Assembly (NCBI RefSeq): GCF_001668675.1
Contig: NZ_LZKQ01000040.1
Location: 1-32,167, forward strand
Origin: Mycobacterium asiaticum
GTDB lineage: Bacteria > Actinomycetota > Actinomycetes > Mycobacteriales > Mycobacteriaceae
Direction of reading: 5' to 3'
DNA: 32,167 nucleotides
Of this stretch, positions 7,494 to 17,526 are shown one piece after another. The notes under the pieces were generated by a model that saw only the letters and a list, made by a program, of their open reading frames with translations, did no database searches and was not told where the DNA came from. Made by a program: the position numbers and the translations under genes. Each line of letters opens with the position of its first letter. The first letter of the stretch is position 1.

Positions 7494-8962
7494 TGCAGTA
7501 CCCCCGGGCGCCCGGGCGCGCCGCGGTTCGCCCGCAGCCGCAGCTCGGTCACGATCTCGGGCCCCAGCATGGTCACGTCGCCCGCGCCCATGGTGACGAC
7601 GACGTCGCCGGCACCCGCGGCGGCGGCCACCTGCCGCGCCACCGTGGAGAAGTCCGGCAGGTAGTGGACGGGCACGCTGACGTGTTCGGCGACGCTGGCG
7701 CCGCTGATGCCGGCCAGCGGCTGCTCGCGCGCCCCGTACACGTCGAGCACGAACACCTCGTCGGCGCCGTTCAGCGCCGCGCCGAACTCCTGGGCGAAAG
7801 CCTTTGTGCGCGAATACAAATGGGGCTGGAACACCACCAGGGACCGGCCGCCGCCGCTCTGCTGGACCAGCGCCCGCACCGCGGCCAGGGTGGCGGCGAT
7901 CTCGGTCGGATGGTGGGCGTAGTCGTCGAACACCCGCACCCCGTGCGCGGTGCCGACCAGTTCGAACCGGCGGCGCACCCCTTCGAAGGCGGCCAATCCG
8001 TCCAGCACGTCGTCGACCGGCGCACCGATCTCGGTCGCGGCCAGCAGCGCGGCCAGCGCGTTGAGGGCCATGTGCCGGCCGGGCACCGACAACCGCATCA
8101 CCCGCTGCTGCGCCTCACCGGCGAGCTGGATGTGCGCGACCGCTTCGGTGCCGCGCTGCTCCCAGGACACCAGGGTCGCGGCCTGCGGCTCGGACACAGA
8201 CAAGTCGGACACCGACCCGTAGCGCAGCACCCGGATTCCCAGCTCGGCGGTGCGCCGGGCCAGCGCGGCCGAACCCGGGTCGTCGGTGCACACCACCAGG
8301 GCACCCCCGGGCGCCAGCCGCTCCACGAACGAGTCGAACACCCCGACGTAGGCATCGGTGCTGCCGTAGAAGTCCAGGTGGTCGGACTCGATGTTGGTGA
8401 CGACGGCGACGTTCGGGGTGTATTCCAGCAGGGTGCCGTCGCTCTCGTCGGCCTCGGCGACGAAGTAGTCGCCGCTGCCGTGGTGGGCGTTGGTGCCGGC
8501 CTCCCCCAGTTCGCCGCCGACCGCGAACGACGGGTCGCGCCCGCAGTGCTGCAGCGCGACGATCAGCATCGAGGTCGTGGTCGTCTTGCCGTGCGTGCCG
8601 GTGACCATCAGGGTGGTCCGTCCGGCCATCAGCTTGGCCAGCACCGCCGGGCGCAACACCACCGGAATGCCGCGACGACGTGCCTCGACCAGTTCCGGGT
8701 TGGTCTTCGGGATCGCGGCGTGGGTGGTGATGACCGCGGTGACGCCACCGGGCAGCAGATCCAGCGACGACGCATCGTGACCGATGCGGATCAGCGCGCC
8801 GCGCGCCCGCAGCGCGTGGATCCCCCGCGACTCCTTGGCATCCGACCCCGAGACCAGCCCGCCCCGGTCCAGCAGGATGCGGGCGACGCCGGACATGCCG
8901 GCTCCACCGATGCCGACCATGTGCACCCGCTGCAGCTCAGCGGGTAATTGTTCGCCGGTCAC
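7490..8962 (-). CDS. murC: MurC, UDP-MurNAc:L-alanine ligase
   Basis: ATP-dependent Mur ligase that adds L-alanine to UDP-N-acetylmuramic acid, the first step of stem peptide assembly in the cytoplasm. The 490-residue protein shows the MurC N-terminal Rossmann motif GIGGAGMSG (about 17-25), the ATP loop GTHGKTTTT (122-130), the central motif [22 protein letters not shown] and HLDFYG, and the C-terminal ligase domain with [14 protein letters not shown] 8962 overlaps the murG stop as GTGA, and its own stop overlaps ftsQ the same way, so murG, murC and ftsQ are probably translationally coupled. Length matches the M. tuberculosis protein (about 494). Confidence 0.98.
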   Translation of the reverse strand: MTGEQLPAELQRVHMVGIGGAGMSGVARILLDRGGLVSGSDAKESRGIHALRARGALIRIGHDASSLDLLPGGVTAVITTHAAIPKTNPELVEARRRGIPVVLRPAVLAKLMAGRTTLMVTGTHGKTTTTSMLIVALQHCGRDPSFAVGGELGEAGTNAHHGSGDYFVAEADESDGTLLEYTPNVAVVTNIESDHLDFYGSTDAYVGVFDSFVERLAPGGALVVCTDDPGSAALARRTAELGIRVLRYGSVSDLSVSEPQAATLVSWEQRGTEAVAHIQLAGEAQQRVMRLSVPGRHMALNALAALLAATEIGAPVDDVLDGLAAFEGVRRRFELVGTAHGVRVFDDYAHHPTEIAATLAAVRALVQQSGGGRSLVVFQPHLYSRTKAFAQEFGAALNGADEVFVLDVYGAREQPLAGISGASVAEHVSVPVHYLPDFSTVARQVAAAAGAGDVVVTMGAGDVTMLGPEIVTELRLRANRGAPGRPGVLQ

Positions 8963-10158
8963 GGCCGGCCTCCGGGTAGACGGGCCAATCGGACCCGACG
9001 CGCGAGCTCGAGCGCCGCCTGGGCGACCTGCTGCGCCGCGTCGCGGTGTCCGACCTGCGCCGCGGCGGCGGTCATCGCCGCCAGCCGGGGGGCGTCGGTG
9101 AGCAGCCCGCCCACTTCCCGTGCCACCAGTTCCGGTGTCAGGTCGGCGTCGGCGACCAGCATGCCGCCACCGGCGTTGACCACCGGCAGGGCGTTGAGTC
9201 GTTGCTCACCGTTGCCGATCGGCAGCGGCACGTAGATGGCCGGCAGACCGACGGCCGACACCTCGGCCACCGTCATCGCACCGGACCGGCAGATGGCCAG
9301 GTCCGCGGCGGAGTAGGCCAGGTCCATCCGGTCCAGGTAGGGCACCGCGACGTAGGGCGGGTCGCCGGGGTCGGGTGTGCGCAGCTCGAGGGTGTTCTTG
9401 GGGCCGTGCGCGTGCAGGACGGACACGCCCGCCGCGGCCAGGTCGGCGGCGGCCCCCGACACCGCCCGGTTCAGCGACACCGCACCCTGCGACCCGCCGA
9501 ACACCAGCAACACCCGGGCGTCGTCGGCGAAGCCGAAGTGAGCCCGGGCCTCGGCGCGCAACGCGGCCCGGTCCAGGGCCGTGATGGTCGCCCGTACCGG
9601 TACCCCGACCACCTCGGCGCGCCGCAGCCCCGAATCGGGCACCGCGGACAGGATGCGGTCGGCGCTGCGGGCGCCGACGCGGTTGGCGATCCCGGCCCGC
9701 GCGTTGGCCTCGTGGATCACCACCGGGATGCGGCGGCGCCGTCCCCCGGGCAATCCGCGGGCGGCCAGGTAGGCGGGCAGCGCCACATAGCCGCCGAACC
9801 CGACGACGACGTCGGCCTGCACCTTGTCCAGCACCGCCCGGGTCTCGCGCACCGCGCGCCAGACCCGCGGTGGCAGCCGGGCCAGGTCGCCGCTGGGTTT
9901 GCGCGGCAACGGCACCGGGGTGATCAGCTCCAGGTGGTAGCCGCGTTCGGGCACCAGCCGCGTCTCCAGCCCGCGCGCGGTGCCCAGCGCGGTGATCCGA
10001 ACCCGCGGGTCCAGCGCGGTCAGCGCGTCGGCGACGGCCATCGCCGGCTCCACGTGTCCGGCGGTGCCGCCGCCGGCAAGCACCACCGATAACGCGGCAC
10101 CGGCGGGCAGGGGATGAGCCCCTAGCCCGCCGGCCGATTGTCTGACCTGGTCATTCAC
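8959..10158 (-). CDS. murG: MurG, lipid II-forming GlcNAc transferase
   Basis: Transfers GlcNAc from UDP-GlcNAc to lipid I on the cytoplasmic face of the membrane, giving lipid II. The 399-residue GT-B enzyme has the first glycine loop [15 protein letters not shown], the second [14 protein letters not shown], the HEANARAG segment, the C-domain loop FGGSQGA, and the UDP-GlcNAc-binding [11 protein letters not shown] and NGEQRLNA motifs. The frame is open far upstream into ftsW, but homology starts only near the catalytic domain; GTG 10158 overlaps the ftsW stop as GTGA and fits the operon pattern. The N-terminal 20 or so residues before the first motif are variable. Confidence 0.97.
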   Translation of the reverse strand: MNDQVRQSAGGLGAHPLPAGAALSVVLAGGGTAGHVEPAMAVADALTALDPRVRITALGTARGLETRLVPERGYHLELITPVPLPRKPSGDLARLPPRVWRAVRETRAVLDKVQADVVVGFGGYVALPAYLAARGLPGGRRRRIPVVIHEANARAGIANRVGARSADRILSAVPDSGLRRAEVVGVPVRATITALDRAALRAEARAHFGFADDARVLLVFGGSQGAVSLNRAVSGAAADLAAAGVSVLHAHGPKNTLELRTPDPGDPPYVAVPYLDRMDLAYSAADLAICRSGAMTVAEVSAVGLPAIYVPLPIGNGEQRLNALPVVNAGGGMLVADADLTPELVAREVGGLLTDAPRLAAMTAAAAQVGHRDAAQQVAQAALELARRVRLARLPGGRP

Positions 10159-11807
10159 CCGTAACGCTGACCTTCCAATGCGCGCACGCGCCGGCTGCGG
10201 CGCGGGCCGGCGTACTGCTGACCCGCTCCATTTTGCCTTTCCCGCAAATGAGCGGTACCCCCAGATCGGCGGTTGGACCGATCCGCGGAACGCGACAGCG
10301 CCGGTTGCGGCCGCCCGCCCGCCCGGCGCGGCGCCTCGCGGGGTGCGCGGCGGGCCGGCTGTGGGGCCGGCTTGGGGTGCGGGCGCTTGCGGTCGCGGAA
10401 CGCCTCGAGACGGCTCGGCGAGTACGGCTCGGGCAGCGGCAACCGCAGCAACCGATTGACCTTGTCGTCGCGCCCGGCCCGCAACGCCGCCACGGCCTCG
10501 GGTTCGTGCCGGGCGGCGCTGGCGATGATGCCGATCTGGGTCAGCGTGGCCGCCGTCGAGGTGCCGCCGGCGGAGATCAGCGGCAGCTGCAGGCCGGTGA
10601 CCGGCAGCAGCCCGATCACATAGCCGATGTTGATGAACGCCTGACCCAGCACCCACAGGGTGGTGGTCGCGGTCAGCAGGCGCAGGAACGGGTCGGCCGA
10701 GCGTCGCGCGATCCGCATGCCGGTGTAGGCGAACAGCCCGAACAGGCCCAGCAGACCCACCGCCCCGATCAAGCCCAGCTCCTCGCCGATGATCGCGAAG
10801 ATGAAGTCGTTGTGCGCGTTGGGCAGGTAGTTCCACTTCGCCACGCCCTGGCCCAGGCCGTCACCGAAGATGCCGCCGTGGGCCAGCGCGTACTTGGCTT
10901 GGCGGGCCTGGTAGCCGGAGTCCATCGGGTCGTCTTCGGGGTTGAGCCAGGACCGCACCCGGTCCGACCGGTATCCGGCCGACACCGCCAGGATTCCGCC
11001 GGCGACGAAGACCAGCGCCAACGAGGCGAGGAACACCTTCAGCGGGAACCCGGCGTACCACAGCAATCCCAGCAGGATGATGCCCAGCGAGACCGTCTGG
11101 CCCAGGTCGGGCTGCAGCACGATCAGCGTCAGCGCCACGATCGCGGCCGGCACCAGCGGGATCAGCATCTCTCGCAGCGAGGCCCGCTCCATGCGCCGGG
11201 CGGCCAGCAGGTGCGCACCCCAGATCGCGAACGCCATCTTGGTCAGCTCGGAGGGCTGCATGGAGAAGCCGGCGATCACGAACCAACCGCGGGAGCCGTT
11301 GGCCTCCTTGCCGATTCCCGGGACGAGCACCAGGACCAGCAAAACGATGGTGAACGCGAAGCTGGAGAACGCGATGCGGCGCATGAACCGCACCGACATC
11401 CGCAAGGCGACATAGCAGCCGATCAGGCCCACCACCGTCCACATCACCTGCTTGCCGAAGATCACCCACGCCGACCCGTCGTCGTCGTAGGACCGCACCC
11501 CGGAGGCGGACAGCACCATGATCAGGCCCAGCGTGGTCAGCAACGCGGCGACGGCGATGATCAGGTGGAACGACGTCATGGGGCGGCCCAGCCAGGTGCC
11601 GAAGCGGGTGCGGGGGCCGACGCGTTCGGGTTTGGGCGTTTTCTCGGGCGCCTTTGCGGGCGGGGTCCCGGGGTCCGGCTCGGCGGCTGCCTCGGGAACC
11701 GGTTCGGGGTTCCCCGCCTCGTCCTGAGCCTCGTCCGCCGGCGCGTCCGCCTCGAGCACTTGCTCTGCCTTGTCCCGGCGACGCAGCCGGGAGAATGCCT
11801 TAGCCAC
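10155..11807 (-). CDS. ftsW: FtsW, SEDS peptidoglycan polymerase
   Basis: SEDS-family membrane glycosyltransferase that polymerises lipid II at the septum together with its cognate class B PBP, here PbpB. The 550-residue protein has a long Ala/Glu/Pro-rich cytoplasmic N-terminus (about 1-75), about ten membrane helices, and SEDS motifs [21 protein letters not shown], the large extracellular loop with [18 protein letters not shown], and [25 protein letters not shown]. The C-terminal tail after [11 protein letters not shown] is long and basic (Arg/Pro rich), as in mycobacterial FtsW, where the tail contacts FtsZ. Start is GTG 11807, 5 nt after the murD stop; its stop overlaps murG. Confidence 0.97.
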   Translation of the reverse strand: MAKAFSRLRRRDKAEQVLEADAPADEAQDEAGNPEPVPEAAAEPDPGTPPAKAPEKTPKPERVGPRTRFGTWLGRPMTSFHLIIAVAALLTTLGLIMVLSASGVRSYDDDGSAWVIFGKQVMWTVVGLIGCYVALRMSVRFMRRIAFSSFAFTIVLLVLVLVPGIGKEANGSRGWFVIAGFSMQPSELTKMAFAIWGAHLLAARRMERASLREMLIPLVPAAIVALTLIVLQPDLGQTVSLGIILLGLLWYAGFPLKVFLASLALVFVAGGILAVSAGYRSDRVRSWLNPEDDPMDSGYQARQAKYALAHGGIFGDGLGQGVAKWNYLPNAHNDFIFAIIGEELGLIGAVGLLGLFGLFAYTGMRIARRSADPFLRLLTATTTLWVLGQAFINIGYVIGLLPVTGLQLPLISAGGTSTAATLTQIGIIASAARHEPEAVAALRAGRDDKVNRLLRLPLPEPYSPSRLEAFRDRKRPHPKPAPQPARRAPREAPRRAGGRPQPALSRSADRSNRRSGGTAHLRERQNGAGQQYAGPRRSRRVRALEGQRYG

Positions 11808-11812
11808 CCCGC

Positions 11813-13264
11813 CTACCGGGCCGCGGCGCGTACGGCGGCCGCGAAGGCGTCGCCACGTGCGGCGTATCCGCTGAACTGGTCGAACGACGCGCCGGCGGGC
11901 GCCAGCAACACCGTGTCGCCGGGTTTGGCTAACTCCCGGGCCGCAGCCACCGCGGCGGTCATCACGCGAGTGCCAATGGTCTCAGCACCGTCATCCACTT
12001 GTGTCACATTTGTAACAGGAGCCTCAGCAGTCGCATGCATCTCAACATCCTCGCCTGTAACAACCTGTACGACGGGGACATCGGGCGCGTGTCGTGATAA
12101 CGCCTCGGCAACCTCAACGCGATCGCGGCCGATCAGCACCGCGCCTACCAGCCGCGACGCGATGCGCGCGACTTCCGCGTCCACGGATGCGCCCTTGAGC
12201 AGGCCGCCGGCCAGCCACACCACCCGGGGGTAGGCCAGCACGGAGGCTTCGGCGGCGTGCGGGTTGGTGGCCTTGGAATCGTCGACATAGGTGACGCCGT
12301 CGACGACGGCCACCACCTCGGAACGATGCCGGCCCAGCTCAAAGGCGACCAGCGCCCGAGCTATCGCCTCGGCGGGCACCCCGACGCTGCGCGCGAGCGC
12401 GGCCGCCGCCAGGGCGTCGAGCACACCGACCGGTCCCGGCACGGGCAGCGAGGAGACCGGAACCAGCGGCAGCTCGTCGGCGAACGCGCGGTCGACCAGC
12501 TGCCCGCCGCGGACGCCGAGCTCCCCTACCCCCGGTTGGCCCAGCCGGAAGCCGACGCGGATCGGGGCCGGGGCGGTCTCGCGCAGCGCGGCCGCCCGGG
12601 CGTCATCCAGCCCGACGACGGCGACCCGCCCGGTCAGCACCCGGGCCTTGGCCGCGGTGTAGTCGGCCATGGTGCGGTGCCAGTCCAGGTGGTCTTCGGC
12701 GATGTTGAGCACCACGCCGGCCTCGGGCCGCAACGACGGCGCCCAGAACAGCTGGAAGCTGGACAGCTCCACGGCCAGCACATCGGCGGGCTGGTCCAGC
12801 ACATCGAGCACCGGGTCGCCGATGTTGCCGCACAGCAGGCTGCGCAGCCCGCCGGCGACCAGCATGTCGTGCAGCATCGACGTGGTGGTGGTCTTGCCGT
12901 TGGTGCCGGTGACCACCAGCCAGCGCCGCGGCGGCCCGTAGTGCCCGGCCGCGTCGAGCCGCCAGGCCAGTTCGACGTCACCCCAGATGGGCACTCCCGC
13001 CGCGCTGGCGGCGGCCAGCACCGGTGTGGTCGGCTGGAAACCGGGGCTGGTCACCACCAGCGCGAATTCGGCGATCCGAGTGGCCGCCGCGGCGGGGTCC
13101 AGGGTCGCCACGCCGTTGTCGGCGTGCGGGGCCAGCATCGCGGGATCGTCGTCGCACAGCGTCGGCGCGGCACCGAACCGGGTCAGGGCGGCCAGCACCG
13201 CACGGCCGGTCACCCGCGCTCCGGCGATCAGCACCGGCGCACCGGGCGCCAAGGGGTCCAGCAT
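11813..13264 (-). CDS. murD: MurD, UDP-MurNAc-L-Ala:D-glutamate ligase
   Basis: Mur ligase adding D-glutamate to UDP-MurNAc-L-Ala. The 483-residue protein has the ATP loop GTNGKTTTT (about 120-128), [10 protein letters not shown], the substrate-binding [12 protein letters not shown] motif and the C-terminal [19 protein letters not shown] signature. I start at ATG 13264, which overlaps the mraY stop by one base (TGATG) and matches the M. tuberculosis start MLDPL; an in-frame GTG at 13288 would add 8 residues inside mraY. A loop of the C-terminal domain coded around 11960-12065 is richer in A/T and poorly conserved compared with the rest ([20 protein letters not shown] region). Confidence 0.97.
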   Translation of the reverse strand: MLDPLAPGAPVLIAGARVTGRAVLAALTRFGAAPTLCDDDPAMLAPHADNGVATLDPAAAATRIAEFALVVTSPGFQPTTPVLAAASAAGVPIWGDVELAWRLDAAGHYGPPRRWLVVTGTNGKTTTTSMLHDMLVAGGLRSLLCGNIGDPVLDVLDQPADVLAVELSSFQLFWAPSLRPEAGVVLNIAEDHLDWHRTMADYTAAKARVLTGRVAVVGLDDARAAALRETAPAPIRVGFRLGQPGVGELGVRGGQLVDRAFADELPLVPVSSLPVPGPVGVLDALAAAALARSVGVPAEAIARALVAFELGRHRSEVVAVVDGVTYVDDSKATNPHAAEASVLAYPRVVWLAGGLLKGASVDAEVARIASRLVGAVLIGRDRVEVAEALSRHAPDVPVVQVVTGEDVEMHATAEAPVTNVTQVDDGAETIGTRVMTAAVAAARELAKPGDTVLLAPAGASFDQFSGYAARGDAFAAAVRAAAR

Positions 13265-14343
13265 CAGGCGCCGATCGTGGAAAGCCACTCACCGTAGAAC
13301 AGAGCGACCCCCAGCCCGCAGGTGATCGCGGTGAGCAACCAGAACCGGATGATCACCGTGGTTTCCGCCCAGCCGACCAGCTCGAAGTGGTGGTGGAACG
13401 GGGCCATCCGGAACACCCGACGGCCGGTGGTGCGGAAGGCCAAGATCTGCAGCACCACCGAGGTGACCTCGGCGACGAACAGCGAACCGAGCACGACGGC
13501 GAGCATCTCGGTGCGGCTGGTCACCGACAGCCCGGCGATGATGCCGCCGAGGGCCAGCGACCCGGTGTCACCCATGAAGATCTTGGCCGGCGCGGCGTTC
13601 CACCACAGAAAGCCGATGCAGGCCCCGGCGGTGGCGGCGGCGATCAGCGCCAGGTCCAACGGGTCGCGCACGTTGTAGCAGGCCAGGCCCGGCGCGGTGA
13701 CGCAGGCGTTACGGTATTGCCAGAAGGTGATCAGCACGTAGGCACCGGTGACCATCGCCATGCAGCCCGCGGCCAGCCCGTCCAGCCCGTCGGTGAAGTT
13801 GACCGCGTTCGACCAGGCGCTGACCACGATGACGCAGAACAGCACGAACACCGCCGGCGCGAAGGTCACGGTGGCGATTTCGCGCACGTAGGACAGGTCG
13901 GCGCTGGCCGGGGTCAGCCCCGCGTTGTTGGGAAACTGCAGCACCAGCACCGCGAACAGCACGGCCGCGCTGATCTGCCCGACGGTCTTGGCGGTCTTGT
14001 TCAGGCCCAGGTTGCGCGAGCGGCGGATCTTGATCAGGTCGTCGATGAAACCAACGCCGCCCAGCGCGGTCGCCAACAGCAACACCAGCAGTCCGGAGGC
14101 GGACACGCCCTCGCCGTCGAACGCCAGCCCGGCGAGGTGGGCGCCCACGTAGCCGGCCCAGATGCCGGCCAGGATCGCCACTCCACCCATCGACGGAGTC
14201 CCGCGTTTGCTGTGGTGGGTGGGCGGACCATCCTCGCGGACCTGGTGACCGAACCCCTGTTTGGTGAACAGCCGGATCAGCGCCGGCGTGAGCAGGATGG
14301 ACACGGTCACCGCGATGGCGACGGCGATCAGGATCTGTCTCAC
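13264..14343 (-). CDS. mraY: MraY (MurX), phospho-MurNAc-pentapeptide translocase
   Basis: Integral membrane enzyme that transfers phospho-MurNAc-pentapeptide to decaprenyl phosphate, making lipid I; the target of nucleoside antibiotics such as capuramycins and muraymycins. The 359-residue protein, the same length as M. tuberculosis MurX, has about ten membrane helices and all family motifs: [12 protein letters not shown] near the N-terminus, the metal-binding [23 protein letters not shown] and [15 protein letters not shown], and the HHHFE histidines near the C-terminus. GTG 14343 overlaps the murF stop as GTGA, and its own stop overlaps the murD start as TGATG. Confidence 0.98.
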   Translation of the reverse strand: MRQILIAVAIAVTVSILLTPALIRLFTKQGFGHQVREDGPPTHHSKRGTPSMGGVAILAGIWAGYVGAHLAGLAFDGEGVSASGLLVLLLATALGGVGFIDDLIKIRRSRNLGLNKTAKTVGQISAAVLFAVLVLQFPNNAGLTPASADLSYVREIATVTFAPAVFVLFCVIVVSAWSNAVNFTDGLDGLAAGCMAMVTGAYVLITFWQYRNACVTAPGLACYNVRDPLDLALIAAATAGACIGFLWWNAAPAKIFMGDTGSLALGGIIAGLSVTSRTEMLAVVLGSLFVAEVTSVVLQILAFRTTGRRVFRMAPFHHHFELVGWAETTVIIRFWLLTAITCGLGVALFYGEWLSTIGA

Positions 14344-15851
14344 TGGCGGGCCGCCCCCTGGTCGCCGATCGCGACGAGCGCGTCGGCCAGCGCCCCCAGC
14401 CCGGCCGAGTTGGACGCCTTGACCAGCACCACGTCCCCGGGCTGCACCTCGGCGCGCAGCAGCGCCAAGGCGGCGTCGCGGTCCGGCACGCTGACGGCCT
14501 CACTCCCCCAGGAGCCCTCCATCACAGCTCCCTGGTGCATGGCGCTCATCGGCCTCCCGGTTCCCACGACAACGAGTCGAGACACATCTAATCGCACCGC
14601 GAGCCGGCCGACGCGATCGTGCTCGGATATCGCGTCGTCCCCGAGCTCGGCCATCTCACCCAGCACCGCCCAGCTGCGGCGGGCCGCCGCGGCGGGGTCC
14701 GAGCCGCCGCGGGCGATCCAGGCCAGCGCCTGCAATCCGGCCCGCATGGAGTCCGGGTTGGCGTTGTAGGCGTCGTCGATCACCGTCACCCCGTCGGCGC
14801 GGGTGGTGACCTGCATCCGGTGCCGCGACACCGGACACGCCGCGGCGAGCGCGCCCGCAACCTGATCGATGCCGGCACCGCATTCCAGCGCGACCGCGGC
14901 GGCGCACAGCGCGTTGCTGACCTGGTGGTCGCCGTACACCCCGAGCCGGATATCGGCCTGCTCGTCACCGGCGTGCAGGGTGAACTGCGGCCGGGCCAGC
15001 TCGTCCAGCGTGACCGGGCCGGCCCAGATGTCACCCCCAGCGGTGCGGCTGACCCGGACCACCCGGGCCGCGGTCACCTGGGCCATCGCCGCCACGGCCG
15101 GGTCATCGGCATTGAGGATGACCACCCCGGACGACGGAACGGCTTGCGGCAGTTCGGATTTGGTGCGAGCGATGGCTTCGCGGGAGCCGAACTCGCCCAG
15201 GTGCGCGGTGCCGACGTTGAGGACCACGCCGATGGACGGCGGTGCGATCTCGGCCAGAGCGGCGATATTGCCGGGGTGCCGCGCCGACATCTCCAGAATC
15301 AGGTAGTCGGTGTCGCGGGTGGCCCGCAGCACCGTCCAGGGGTGCCCCAGTTCGTTGTTGAACGATCCGGGTGGGGCCACCACCTCACCCAGCGGGGCCA
15401 GCACCGCGGCCACCAGGTCCTTGGTCGACGTCTTGCCCGACGAGCCGGTGATCCCGATGATCGTCAGCCCGCCGGCCACCAGCTTGACGGCCACCGCCCG
15501 GGCCAGGCGGGCCAGCGCGGCCAGCACCGCCGCGCCCGATCCGTCGGCGTCGTGCTCGAGCACTCCGGCCCGGTCGTCGGCCGCGGCGCGCGGGGCCACC
15601 ACGATGGCGGGCACCCCGACCGGACGGGCGGCCAGCACCGCGACGGCGCCCGCTGCCACCGCCGAAGCCGCGTGGTCGTGCCCGTCGGCGCGGGCGCCGG
15701 GCAGCGCCAGGAACAGCCCGCCCGGGCCGACGGCGCGCGAGTCGAACTCGACGGTGCCGGTGACACGGGTGGCCGCGGCCAGCTCCGGGGAGATGTCGGA
15801 CAGGGTGCCGCCGACGACGTCGGCGATCTCGGCGATGGTCAGGTCGATCAT
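14340..15851 (-). CDS. murF: MurF, D-Ala-D-Ala-adding ligase
   Basis: Adds D-Ala-D-Ala to UDP-MurNAc-tripeptide, completing the pentapeptide. The 503-residue protein carries the N-terminal substrate domain ([17 protein letters not shown], about 36-52), the ATP loop GSSGKTSTK (136-144), [11 protein letters not shown], the [12 protein letters not shown] segment and the C-terminal [13 protein letters not shown] motif. A stretch near the C-terminus (coded about 14500-14590) is variable compared with M. tuberculosis. ATG 15851 overlaps the murE stop as ATGA, and its stop overlaps mraY as GTGA. Confidence 0.97.
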   Translation of the reverse strand: MIDLTIAEIADVVGGTLSDISPELAAATRVTGTVEFDSRAVGPGGLFLALPGARADGHDHAASAVAAGAVAVLAARPVGVPAIVVAPRAAADDRAGVLEHDADGSGAAVLAALARLARAVAVKLVAGGLTIIGITGSSGKTSTKDLVAAVLAPLGEVVAPPGSFNNELGHPWTVLRATRDTDYLILEMSARHPGNIAALAEIAPPSIGVVLNVGTAHLGEFGSREAIARTKSELPQAVPSSGVVILNADDPAVAAMAQVTAARVVRVSRTAGGDIWAGPVTLDELARPQFTLHAGDEQADIRLGVYGDHQVSNALCAAAVALECGAGIDQVAGALAAACPVSRHRMQVTTRADGVTVIDDAYNANPDSMRAGLQALAWIARGGSDPAAAARRSWAVLGEMAELGDDAISEHDRVGRLAVRLDVSRLVVVGTGRPMSAMHQGAVMEGSWGSEAVSVPDRDAALALLRAEVQPGDVVLVKASNSAGLGALADALVAIGDQGAARQ

Positions 15852-17413
15852 CGGCGGGCCCCCAGCGCCTGCAGCGCTTGCGCGAGCTCCACCCGGTCGT
15901 CGAACGGGCGGGTCTGGTCGCCGACCCGCTGACCGGTCTCGTGGCCCTTGCCGGCGATCAGGACGACGTCGCCGGGCCCGGCCCAGGCCACCGCGTGCCG
16001 GATGGCTTCGCGGCGGTCGCCGATCTCGACCACCGACGGGGCCTTGCCGACGCCGGAGCCGACGCCGGAGCCGGCGCCGGCGCCGGCCAGGATCTCGCGG
16101 CGGATGGCGGCGGGATCCTCGCTGCGCGGATTGTCGTCGGTGACGACGACGAGGTCGGCGAGTTCGGCCGCCACCGCGCCCATCGGTGCCCGCTTGCCCG
16201 GGTCACGGTCGCCGCCGGCGCCGAACACCACCGCCAACCGGCGCCCCGGCCCCGCCAGGGTGGTCAGCACCGCGCGCAGCGCGCCCGGCTTGTGGGCGTA
16301 GTCGACCAGCGCCAGGAAGTCCTGGCCGCGGTCGACCTGTTCGAGCCGTCCCGGGACCCGGGTCTGGCGCAGTCCCGGCGCCGCCTGTTCCGGGGATACC
16401 CCGACAGCATCCAGAATGGCCAGCGCGACAAGCGAATTGGCGATGTTGTAATGCCCGGGCAGGTTGATCGCAACACGGTGGTGAACGCCGGCGGGGTCGA
16501 TGGCGGTGAACTCCTGCCCGGCGGCACCGCTGGGTGCGACGTCGACAGCGCGCCAGTGCGCCGGGGTATCGGTGACGCTCACGGTGATCGCGTCACCGGC
16601 CCGAGCGGCCATGGCGCGCCCGGCTTCGTCGTCGACGCACACCACGACGGTGCGGGCCCGCAACGCCGAGGCGGGGTCGAACAGCGCCGCCTTGGCCTCG
16701 AAATAGGCCTCCATGCTCGGGTGGAAGTCGAGGTGGTCGCGCGAGAGGTTGGTGAAGGCGCCAACGGAGAATTCGGTGCCGTCCACCCGACCGAGGGTGA
16801 GCGCGTGACTGGACACCTCCATCACCACGGTGTCCACTCCGCGTTCGGCCATCGCCGCGAACAGGGCTTGCAGCGCGGGCGCCTCCGGGGTGGTCAGCGC
16901 GCTGGGGATGTCGGCGCCGTCGATGCGGATGCCGATGGTGCCGACCAGTCCGGCGATTCGGCCCGCGGCCCGCAGACCCGCTTCGACCAGATATGTCGTG
17001 GTGGTCTTGCCGGAGGTGCCGGTGATCCCGATGACCCGAACCCGGTCGGACGGGCGGCCGTAGACCGTGGCGGCCAGACCACCCAGCACGCCGCGCGGAG
17101 CGGGGTGCACGAGGACGGGCACGGCGTCGGCGTGCGAACCCATTTCGAGCACCCCGTCGGCGTCGGTCAACACCGCGACGGCGCCGCGTTCGATGGCCGC
17201 GCCGGCGTGGCGGGCACCGTGGGTGACCGACCCGGGCAGGGCGGCGAACAGGTCGCCGGGGCGCACGTCCTGGCCCCGCAACGTCACGCCGGTGACGGGC
17301 ACGTCGGCGACGGCGCCGCCGTGCGCGGACACGGCGCCGACCTGGGCGGCCAGCGCGGCCAGCGAGACGCCCGCGCCGGCGCTGGGACGCAGATCCGTGG
17401 GCACGGCTGCCAC
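15848..17413 (-). CDS. murE: MurE, meso-diaminopimelate-adding ligase
   Basis: Adds the third stem-peptide residue to UDP-MurNAc-L-Ala-D-Glu. The DNPR motif (about residues 427-430, in [12 protein letters not shown]) is the marker for meso-diaminopimelate specificity, as expected for mycobacteria. The ATP loop is GTSGKTTTT (132-140), and [15 protein letters not shown] and GKGHETGQ are further family motifs. Just after DNPR the protein has a Gly/Ala/Ser/Val repeat coded by short tandem DNA units, probably an expandable surface loop. GTG 17413 has a good GGAGG upstream. It is separated from pbpB by 113 nt, the only sizeable gap in the mraZ-ftsQ run, so an internal promoter is possible here. Confidence 0.97.
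   Translation of the reverse strand: MAAVPTDLRPSAGAGVSLAALAAQVGAVSAHGGAVADVPVTGVTLRGQDVRPGDLFAALPGSVTHGARHAGAAIERGAVAVLTDADGVLEMGSHADAVPVLVHPAPRGVLGGLAATVYGRPSDRVRVIGITGTSGKTTTTYLVEAGLRAAGRIAGLVGTIGIRIDGADIPSALTTPEAPALQALFAAMAERGVDTVVMEVSSHALTLGRVDGTEFSVGAFTNLSRDHLDFHPSMEAYFEAKAALFDPASALRARTVVVCVDDEAGRAMAARAGDAITVSVTDTPAHWRAVDVAPSGAAGQEFTAIDPAGVHHRVAINLPGHYNIANSLVALAILDAVGVSPEQAAPGLRQTRVPGRLEQVDRGQDFLALVDYAHKPGALRAVLTTLAGPGRRLAVVFGAGGDRDPGKRAPMGAVAAELADLVVVTDDNPRSEDPAAIRREILAGAGAGSGVGSGVGKAPSVVEIGDRREAIRHAVAWAGPGDVVLIAGKGHETGQRVGDQTRPFDDRVELAQALQALGARR
16049..16088. repeat. Short tandem repeat inside murE
   Basis: Two 12-bp units GACGCCGGAGCC (16049-16060, 16061-16072) are followed by GGCGCC-type repeats to 16088. 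On the coding strand this gives [12 protein letters not shown]. All units are multiples of 3, so copy-number change would keep the frame. Confidence 0.8.
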
Positions 17414-17526
17414 TGCGTCATCACCTCCCGTCCGACGCTGAGCGAAACGCCATTATCGGCTTGGATCAGCTTTGACACCCTACCCAGCCACCGTGGGGCC
17501 GGTGACCTCCCGCGCCTGCGTCGGCG
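17414..17526 (-). promoter_or_regulatory. pbpB-murE intergenic gap
   Basis: This 113-nt gap is the only break in the otherwise overlapping run. In M. tuberculosis the same position holds Rv2159c-Rv2162c. Here there is no gene. The minus strand contains a GATAAT hexamer about 40 nt before murE, with TGTCAA upstream at a 14-nt spacing, a weak promoter candidate, plus the murE ribosome binding site. Confidence 0.3.

Noticed and set aside
10159..10836. Longer MurG of 625 residues
   Set aside because: The extra part overlaps ftsW in another frame and has no MurG homology; GTG 10158 fits the overlap pattern.
11990..12070. Binding site for a regulator in murD (TTGTAACAGG and CCTGTAACAA near-inverted repeat)
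   Set aside because: It lies inside a variable but open coding region of murD, with a long loop between the arms and no promoter nearby; chance and codon use explain it.
10233..12233. Very long open frame on the plus strand (666 codons) opposite ftsW and murD
   Set aside because: It lies antisense to two certain genes, has a Gly/Arg/Gln/His-rich composition typical of shadow frames in GC-rich DNA, and no recognisable domain. The same holds for 15878-17692, 29962-31584, 5232-6257 and 1007-2086 on the plus strand.
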